DNA from: an uncultured Rickettsiales bacterium
Lineage (GTDB): Bacteria > Pseudomonadota > Alphaproteobacteria > UBA8366
Length of the DNA: 19,960 bases
Assembly (NCBI GenBank): GCA_913046825.1
Contig: CAJWTF010000063.1
Location: forward strand, 1-19,960
Direction: 5' to 3'
Shown: in pieces, positions 14,650 through 19,960 of the stretch
Position numbering within the stretch: the stretch's first letter is position 1
Layout of the letters: each line of letters begins with the position of its first letter
The notes under the pieces: model-generated
What the model saw: the letters and a program-made list of their open reading frames with translations, nothing else
Told to the model about the DNA's origin: nothing
Database searches by the model: none
Translations under genes and position numbers: made by a program

Positions 14650-15961
14650 TATCGCGCTTTTCATGTTCGTGCCGCTGATGACGTTGATCTTCCTCGGTGT
14701 GCCGGTGGCGTTCGCTTTGATGAGCGTGGCGCTGGTCTTCGGTATCTGGGAATTCGGTGATGCGGCGGTTCATATCTTCGTTGCCAAGGTGCAGGAGATC
14801 ACAAGTAGTCATGTGCTCGCGGCAGCACCATTGTTCGTCTTCATGGGGGCGATGTTGGAGCGTTCGGGCACGGCGGAGCGACTGTTCGAAGCGATCCACA
14901 TGTGGACTCGTCGGATGCCAGGCGGGCTTGCGGTCGGCACTATCGCCATGTGTGTGCTTTTTGCCGCTTCCAGCGGTGTTGTCGGCGCAACCGAAACCGT
15001 AGTCGGCATGTTAGCGATACCGGTCATGCTGCGATACGGCTACGACAAAGGTTTGATTTCAGGCACAATCTGCGCCGGGGGCTCGCTTGGGTCGATCATT
15101 CCGCCCTCCGTCCTTGTCGTCATACTGTCGCTGATCGCGGAGATCGGCATTGGTGAAATGTTTGCCGGGATGATTTTTCCAGGGCTGATGCTAGCAGGCT
15201 GCTATGTGCTCTATATCTTGCTTCGTTGCACTCTGGACCCAAAGTCGGGACCGCGCCTGCCGCCATCTGATGACGATCCTTCGCTTGCCGAGAAATTGCG
15301 GATTACAGGTGTAGCGTTGTTGCCGCCGGTCATTCTCATCTTTGTCGTACTGGGAACCATCCTTGCCGGAATGGCGGTGCCGACGGAGGCGGCTTCGATG
15401 GGCGCTGTCGGTGCTGTCGTCTTGACGGTGATCTACCGGAATTTCACATTTGCCGTGTTACGCGAAGCGATCCTGAAAACGATTTCAATCACGGCGATGA
15501 TCCTCACCATCCTGTTAGGTGGGACGATGTTTTCGAGTGTCTTTGTCGGGATCGGCGGCTTGCTCGCAGCGGAACGCGCCATCGAGTTCATGGCGTTTGG
15601 TCCTTGGGGTACGTTGTTCTTGATCTTGGCGCTGGCATTCCTCGCTGGATTCGTGATGGATGTGCTCTCCATCATCCTGATCGTCGTTCCCATTGCGGTA
15701 CCGCTGATCATGGGCTTCGGTTTCGATACCATCTGGTTCTTCATCCTGCTGTTGATCACCTTGCAGACGAGCCTACTGACACCGCCGATGGCGGGTGCTA
15801 TTTTCTATCTACGTGCCATCGCACCGCCGGAAATAACGCTCCGCGATATGTATCGCGGCATGACACCGTTCATCCTGCTGCACTTTGTTGTCCTGGCGTT
15901 GGTGATGGTGTTTCCGGAGTTGGCGCTGTGGTTGCCGGACAAGCTGCTGGGGTTTGATTGA
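14636..15961 (+). CDS. TRAP transporter large permease (DctM-like)
   Basis: A 441-aa polytopic protein starting MLSIDIALFMFVPLM inside the end of the small permease gene, the usual DctQ/DctM coupling. An upstream in-frame ATG at 14558 would add 26 polar residues that do not fit the family, so it was set aside. Family landmarks include GVPVAFALM at about 21-29, the ATETVVGMLAIPVMLRYGYD segment and GGSLGSIIPPSVLVVILSL, plus a mirrored second half ending in LLTPPMAGAIFYLRAIAP. About a dozen membrane helices are expected. No solute-binding protein (DctP or TAXI type) gene lies on either side, so the ligand cannot be guessed and the binding protein must be encoded elsewhere. Confidence 0.92.
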   Translation: MLSIDIALFMFVPLMTLIFLGVPVAFALMSVALVFGIWEFGDAAVHIFVAKVQEITSSHVLAAAPLFVFMGAMLERSGTAERLFEAIHMWTRRMPGGLAVGTIAMCVLFAASSGVVGATETVVGMLAIPVMLRYGYDKGLISGTICAGGSLGSIIPPSVLVVILSLIAEIGIGEMFAGMIFPGLMLAGCYVLYILLRCTLDPKSGPRLPPSDDDPSLAEKLRITGVALLPPVILIFVVLGTILAGMAVPTEAASMGAVGAVVLTVIYRNFTFAVLREAILKTISITAMILTILLGGTMFSSVFVGIGGLLAAERAIEFMAFGPWGTLFLILALAFLAGFVMDVLSIILIVVPIAVPLIMGFGFDTIWFFILLLITLQTSLLTPPMAGAIFYLRAIAPPEITLRDMYRGMTPFILLHFVVLALVMVFPELALWLPDKLLGFD

Positions 15962-16048
15962 TGATGAAATTGCTGTTCCTTGACGCCTTGGCGGGGCGTA
16001 GAATACGGTCCATGTCCTAACGGAATGTTTGGGTAAAGGAAGTAAGCC
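15962..16048. other. Intergenic gap before the second TauD-like gene
   Basis: The gap ends with a good ribosome site, AAAGGA (16035-16040), 8 nt before the ATG. TTGACG followed by TAGAAT is present but only 13 nt apart, too close for a normal promoter. ACGCC and GGCGT can pair over a 7-nt loop but no T-run follows. No firm promoter or terminator is claimed. Confidence 0.3.
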
Positions 16049-16990
16049 ATGTCCGAAGCAGTGCGGTCTGTGCAAGACGACTATTCGATTTCATCTGTTT
16101 CGGATGTGGTCGGCGCGGAAGTCGTCGGTCTTGATGTGTCGCGACCGCTCGATGCCGCGACGATCGCAACCCTGCGGCAAGCTTTCCAAGATCACCATTT
16201 GTTGTGTTTTCGGGACCAATATTTGAGTGATGAGCAACTAACCGCGTTCTCGGTTCAATTTGGGCCGCTTGAAATCTATCCGGAAGAAGATCTGACCAAA
16301 GGTGCCATGGAGGTCTATCACGTCGCCAATGTGTCGCAATCGGGCGAGCATTTGCCGGAAGACGACCGAATGGTGGTGTTTCAGCGTAATAACGGCCGCT
16401 GGCATACAGATAGCTCCTACCGTTATATCCCGTCACTGGCCTCGATCATGTACGGCATCGAAGTATTGCCGGACGACGCCGAAGGCGGTGAGACCGGGTT
16501 CTCCAATATGCTACTAGCTTATAAGGCGCTGCCCGACGATATGAAGACGACGCTGATGCATCTGCATCAGGTGCATTCCTACGGTGAAATCCGCCGTTTG
16601 GAGCCGACCATTCCGGCGATGAGCGACCACGAGCGGAATGCTTTGCCGCCGGTGTCGCACCCGGTGATCCGCGTCCATCCGGATCGTGATTATCAACGGT
16701 CGCTCTATTTCACCTCGAATACCAGCCTCGAGATCGGCGGCATGACCCTCGAAGACGGCAAGGATTTGCACGGCTGGCTGGTCGACTATGTCGGCAAGCA
16801 GGAGTTCTGTTACTTCCACCGTTGGCGTCGGAATGATTTGGTAATGTGGGACAATCGAGTGTTGTTGCACCGGGCCATTGATTACGACACGGCCAAATAT
16901 CGCCGTGTTCTGCGGAGGACAACGGTTGCCGGGGACGGTCCGATCATGGGGCCGTATTGGCCGGAGGCGATGGCGGCGGGAGAGCGCTAG
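16049..16990 (+). CDS. TauD/TfdA-family Fe(II)/2-oxoglutarate dioxygenase
   Basis: A 313-aa complete member of the TauD/TfdA family. The iron motif is in NNGRWHTDSSY (His119, Asp121), the distal ligand is His274 in VLLHRAIDYDT, and Arg290 in YRRVLRRTTV is placed for the 2-oxoglutarate carboxylate. DHHLLCFRDQYLSDEQ at about 48-63 matches the N-terminal part of the family. Such enzymes hydroxylate, and often thereby split, sulfonates, aryloxyacids or amine compounds; the substrate here is unknown. It is a different subfamily from the partial gene at the left edge, with family-level similarity only. It stands between the TRAP genes and the acyl-CoA dehydrogenase gene, with its own ribosome site. 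Confidence 0.9.
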   Translation: MSEAVRSVQDDYSISSVSDVVGAEVVGLDVSRPLDAATIATLRQAFQDHHLLCFRDQYLSDEQLTAFSVQFGPLEIYPEEDLTKGAMEVYHVANVSQSGEHLPEDDRMVVFQRNNGRWHTDSSYRYIPSLASIMYGIEVLPDDAEGGETGFSNMLLAYKALPDDMKTTLMHLHQVHSYGEIRRLEPTIPAMSDHERNALPPVSHPVIRVHPDRDYQRSLYFTSNTSLEIGGMTLEDGKDLHGWLVDYVGKQEFCYFHRWRRNDLVMWDNRVLLHRAIDYDTAKYRRVLRRTTVAGDGPIMGPYWPEAMAAGER

Positions 16991-17016
16991 GTTATCCGGC
17001 AGCGGGATAGCTAGCG
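16985..17016 (+). terminator. Stem-loop at the end of the TauD-like gene, possible weak terminator
   Basis: CGCTAG and CTAGCG plus TATCC and GGATA form an 11-bp interrupted stem with a 2-nt/1-nt internal bulge and a 7-nt loop. It begins inside the last codon region and includes the stop codon. No T-run follows, so this may be an RNA stability or processing hairpin and not an intrinsic terminator. Confidence 0.35.
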
Positions 17017-17058
17017 GGCATCTCATCATCCTTCAATGCCCAAAGATGGGCGATACGT

Positions 17059-17070
17059 GCCATGCATGGC
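17059..17070. promoter_or_regulatory. 12-bp palindrome upstream of the acyl-CoA dehydrogenase gene
   Basis: GCCATGCATGGC is a perfect 12-bp palindrome 60 nt before the ATG at 17130. TATATT (17089-17094) could be the -10 box, but no good -35 box was seen. It is a possible operator; chance occurrence is not excluded. Confidence 0.3.
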
Positions 17071-17129
17071 GTCTATCCGCAGGGGTGCTATATTTCCAAA
17101 GGAAACGGCAGATTGTCTAAGGAACGACC

Positions 17130-18335
17130 ATGGATTTGAATCTCAGCGCCGAGGACCTCGCTTTTCGTGACGAGGTGCGTGCATTTCTCCACGAGAACTT
17201 GAGTGACGATATTCTCGAGGGTGCCCGCCTGACGCCGGCGGTGCGTAGCCCAGTGGGACCGGCGCGTAGATGGGCGAAGGTCCTCTCGGAGAAGGGTTGG
17301 CTTTGTCATCCGTGGCCGGCGGAGTTCGGCGGCCCCGGCTGGGGCGTGGTCAAAAAATATATCTACGAATTTGAATCGGAAATGGCCGGGACACCGTCGA
17401 TCAACAACATGGGCATCCGCATGGTCGGTCCGGTCGTCATGAAGTTCGGCACCGAGGAACAGAAAGCGACTGTGCTACCGAGTATCCTGAACGACGAGTT
17501 CGCGTGGTGTCAGGGCTATTCCGAACCCGGTTCGGGCTCGGATCTCGCCTCGTTGCAAACCCGCGCGGTGGCGGATGGCGACGATTATATCATCAACGGC
17601 TCAAAAATTTGGACGACCGGCGCACATACCGCCGATAAGATATTTTGTCTGGTCCGCACCTCCACTGAGGGTAAGCCGCAGCAAGGTATCAGCTTCCTGC
17701 TCTTCGATATGGACCTGCCGGGCATTACCATAAAGCCGATCTTGACCTTTGCGGGCGATCATGAACTCAATCAGGTTTTCTTCGATAATGTGCGGGTACC
17801 GCAAGCGAACCGCATCGGTGATGAAAACCAGGGATGGAGCGTTGCCAAGTATCTGCTGGAGTTCGAACGCGGCGGCGTTGCATATTCGCCGCGTGTGAAG
17901 GCCGCGCTATTGAAGCTTAAAGAGATGAGCCAGAGGGAAGCGGGCGGGGCTGGCCGCAGATTGATTGACAATCCGGACTTCAAGACCCGTCTGGCAAAGC
18001 TGGAAATCGGCGTACAAGCGTCGGAAATCATTGAAAAACGGGTCATGAGTGCGTTGAGTCAGGGGCAAAATCCGGGTGCATCATCTTCCATCTTCAAGCT
18101 GCGGGGCTCGGAGCTTCTGCAAGAGACGTTGGAGATGACCATGAACGCGCTCGGCTACTATGCGAACCCGTATCAGCCGGAAGCCTTTGTGCCAGGCAAT
18201 AATGTAGAACCAATTGCACCGGAATACGGCCTTGTTGCGACATCGAAATATTATAACCAACGCGCTGCGACGATCTATGCAGGATCGAGCGAAGTGCAGC
18301 GGAGTATTCTGGCGAAACACGTTCTTGGACTGTGA
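17130..18335 (+). CDS. Acyl-CoA dehydrogenase family protein
   Basis: A 401-aa flavoprotein with the full acyl-CoA dehydrogenase layout: an N-terminal helical domain (LSAEDLAFRDEVRAFLHENL), the substrate/FAD strand CQGYSEPGSGSDLASLQTRA (from residue 127), INGSKIWTTGAHTAD at 155-169, and a C-terminal helical domain ending YAGSSEVQRSILAKHVLGL. The Glu used as base by medium-chain enzymes (YEG) is Ala here (YAG). Glu246 in LLEFERGG sits where long-chain and isovaleryl enzymes carry theirs and may do the job. The family oxidises acyl-CoA to trans-2-enoyl-CoA and passes electrons to ETF; acyl specificity is not readable. AAGGA lies before the ATG. The gamma-glutamyltransferase-like gene follows after 11 nt, so they are probably co-transcribed. 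Confidence 0.92.
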   Translation: MDLNLSAEDLAFRDEVRAFLHENLSDDILEGARLTPAVRSPVGPARRWAKVLSEKGWLCHPWPAEFGGPGWGVVKKYIYEFESEMAGTPSINNMGIRMVGPVVMKFGTEEQKATVLPSILNDEFAWCQGYSEPGSGSDLASLQTRAVADGDDYIINGSKIWTTGAHTADKIFCLVRTSTEGKPQQGISFLLFDMDLPGITIKPILTFAGDHELNQVFFDNVRVPQANRIGDENQGWSVAKYLLEFERGGVAYSPRVKAALLKLKEMSQREAGGAGRRLIDNPDFKTRLAKLEIGVQASEIIEKRVMSALSQGQNPGASSSIFKLRGSELLQETLEMTMNALGYYANPYQPEAFVPGNNVEPIAPEYGLVATSKYYNQRAATIYAGSSEVQRSILAKHVLGL

Positions 18336-18346
18336 AGGACGGACCT

Positions 18347-19960
18347 ATGACCCCAAGCGAGATCGAATACCTGTTTCGCGGCAGCGCGACACCACCCAGT
18401 AAGGTCCTGCCCGGTGAGCCGCCGTTTACGACGCGCCCGGAACTGAAGGGTATCTTCGGCATGGTTGCCTCGACCCATTGGCTTGGTACGGCCGCTGGAA
18501 TGAGTATCCTTGAGAAGGGTGGAAATGCCTTTGACGCCGCCGTTGCGACAGCGCTGACGCTGCAGGTCGTGGAGCCGAGTATGGCCGGCCCTGGGGGCGA
18601 CGCGCCGATTGTTCTCTACGATGCAAAGTCGGACGACGTGAAGGTGATTTGCGGCCAGGGCGTGGCGCCGGCGAAGGCCACAGTTGATGCCTATCGCCAT
18701 CTCGGCCTGGATATTGTACCGGGAGCGGGTCTGTTACCGCTCGTTGTGCCGGGCGCGTTCGGTGCGTTCATGCTGCTGCTGCGCGATTGGGGAACGATGA
18801 GTGTCCGCGACGTGTTGGAGCCCGCGATCGGCCACGCCCGCAATGGCTATCCAATCGGCGCGCGTGTGGTGGCGACGATCGAAGCGTTGAAGGATTTGTT
18901 CGTTGAGCATTGGCCGAGTTCGGCGGCGGTGTATTGCCCGGATGGGAATGTGCCCAAACCCGATCAATTATTTAGCAACCCCGTGTTGGCGGACACGTTT
19001 GAGAGAATTTTACGGGAAGCGGAAGCAGTCGGCGGCGACCGAGAAGGTCAAATCGAGGCAGCGCGCGACGCGTTTTATCAAGGTTTCGTCGCCGAAAGTA
19101 TCGACGGATTTTGCCGTGATAATGAATTCCTCGACACATCTGGCCGCGCTCATGGCGGCTTCCTCTCCGGTGAAGACTTAGCGAGTTGGTCGCCCGGTGT
19201 TGAAGCGCCGCTTTCCCTCGATTACGAAAATTTCTCCGTTTTTAAATGCGGCCCCTGGAGCCAAGGGCCTGTTTTCTTGCAACAATTGGCCCTTCTGAAA
19301 GGATTCAACCTCGGTGCGATGGATCCTAATGGAGAGGCGTTCGTCCACTATGTGACGGAGTGTACGAAGCTCGCCTTTGCGGACCGGGAGAAGTTTTATG
19401 GTGATCCCAATTTCGTTGACGTGCCGATGGAGGGTCTCTTAAGCGATGACTATGGTGCATTGCGTAGGCATATGATTGATTCTAGCAAAGCGTTCGGAGA
19501 AATGCCGCCGCCGGGCAGTGCAGAACAGCTCGGGATCACGCCTAGAAAGAATGTGGAGGTTGGCAAAAAGGCTTCAGGCTTTAAAGAGATGGCTGTAGAC
19601 ACAGCGTATACCTGTGTTATTGATAAATACGGTAATGCATTTTCGGCTACCCCCAGCGATGGTCAACATTCATCTCCAATGATCCCAGGGCTTGGCTTCG
19701 TGCCGTCGAATAGAGGTTCACAATCATGGACCGATCCGAATAATCCGGCCTGTATGGCTGCCGGTAAGCGGCCAAGATTGACTCCAAATCCAGCACTTGC
19801 AATTAAGGAAAACGAGTGGATTATGCCTTTCGGATCCCCAGGTAATGACGTGCAGCCGCAAGCCATGATCCAAGTATTGCTTAACCAAAATCTTTGGGGG
19901 ATGCGGCCTCTGGAGGCGGTAGAAGCACCACGAGTGGCATCCACAAATTTTCCAAGGTCG
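18347..19960 (+). CDS. Gamma-glutamyltransferase family protein (partial, 3' end outside window)
   Basis: 538 codons are open to the window edge, close to the full size of about 550-580 aa. Landmarks are MVASTHWLGTAAGMSILEKG and GGNAFDAAVATALTLQVVEP in the large-subunit half, Thr419 in VDTAYTCVIDKYGN as the autocleavage and catalytic nucleophile, and PMIPGLGFVPSNRG plus GSPGNDVQPQA in the small-subunit half. Relatives self-cleave and transfer or hydrolyse gamma-glutamyl groups or, in acylase members, other acyl amides. No signal peptide is visible, unlike the periplasmic E. coli enzyme, so a cytoplasmic role is likely. GAAGGA lies 7 nt before the ATG, and the gene follows the acyl-CoA dehydrogenase by 11 nt. 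GC by hand count falls from about 65% (18541-18780) to about 49% (19561-19800). Confidence 0.88.
   Translation, partial: MTPSEIEYLFRGSATPPSKVLPGEPPFTTRPELKGIFGMVASTHWLGTAAGMSILEKGGNAFDAAVATALTLQVVEPSMAGPGGDAPIVLYDAKSDDVKVICGQGVAPAKATVDAYRHLGLDIVPGAGLLPLVVPGAFGAFMLLLRDWGTMSVRDVLEPAIGHARNGYPIGARVVATIEALKDLFVEHWPSSAAVYCPDGNVPKPDQLFSNPVLADTFERILREAEAVGGDREGQIEAARDAFYQGFVAESIDGFCRDNEFLDTSGRAHGGFLSGEDLASWSPGVEAPLSLDYENFSVFKCGPWSQGPVFLQQLALLKGFNLGAMDPNGEAFVHYVTECTKLAFADREKFYGDPNFVDVPMEGLLSDDYGALRRHMIDSSKAFGEMPPPGSAEQLGITPRKNVEVGKKASGFKEMAVDTAYTCVIDKYGNAFSATPSDGQHSSPMIPGLGFVPSNRGSQSWTDPNNPACMAAGKRPRLTPNPALAIKENEWIMPFGSPGNDVQPQAMIQVLLNQNLWGMRPLEAVEAPRVASTNFPRS

Noticed and set aside
18272..18333. Acyl-CoA dehydrogenase as a dead enzyme because the YEG Glu is YAG
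   Set aside because: Many active family members lack Glu there. Glu246 in LLEFERGG is at the alternative catalytic position, so loss of function is not supported.

Overview
The window reads like a catabolic accessory region of a Gram-negative bacterium, most likely an alphaproteobacterium. The supporting signs are a GC content in the mid-to-upper 50s by eye, AGGAGG-type ribosome sites, a TRAP carrier, a BKACE-family enzyme, an ATC-hydrolase-like protein and a Cox-type molybdenum hydroxylase. No taxonomic marker gene is present, so the class is an inference and nothing finer can be said. No tRNA, rRNA, CRISPR array, transposase or integrase was seen. Seventeen protein genes cover almost all of the sequence, and the two at the ends are cut by the window edges.

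Layout. (1) 1-780, minus: a TauD/TfdA-family dioxygenase, 3' end missing. (2) 879-10511, plus: a tight eight-gene set of amidase, two intradiol dioxygenase subunits (PcaH-like and PcaG-like), a cyclic amidohydrolase, the three chains of a molybdenum hydroxylase (large, FAD, and a 2Fe-2S chain fused to a CoxG-like domain) and a flavoprotein. (3) 10553-11704, minus: a PhyH-type dioxygenase, divergent from (4) 11841-13135, plus: a two-gene unit of an ICL/PEP-mutase superfamily enzyme and an ATC-hydrolase-like protein. (5) 13074-14048, minus: a BKACE-family beta-keto acid cleavage enzyme, divergent from (6) 14131-15961, plus: TRAP small and large permeases. (7) 16049-16990, plus: a second TauD-family dioxygenase. 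(8) 17130 to the end, plus: an acyl-CoA dehydrogenase and a gamma-glutamyltransferase-family enzyme, cut at the right edge.

How it may work together. The eight-gene set looks like a degradation pathway for an aromatic or N-heteroaromatic compound. In this reading the molybdenum hydroxylase adds oxygen from water to the ring, the intradiol enzyme opens it, and the amidase and amidohydrolase cut amide, lactam or ester bonds. No regulator, no Mo-hydroxylase maturation gene and no pcaB, pcaC or pcaD is present. The intradiol enzyme keeps its iron ligands but appears to have lost the residues that bind the carboxylate of protocatechuate, so the substrate is probably something else. The other units give uptake (TRAP), C-C cleavage (BKACE, ICL/PEPM) and beta-oxidation (acyl-CoA dehydrogenase).

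The strongest non-coding signal is a 21-bp inverted repeat with one mismatch between the BKACE gene and the TRAP genes. A second, smaller inverted repeat brackets a plausible -10 box in front of the PhyH gene.
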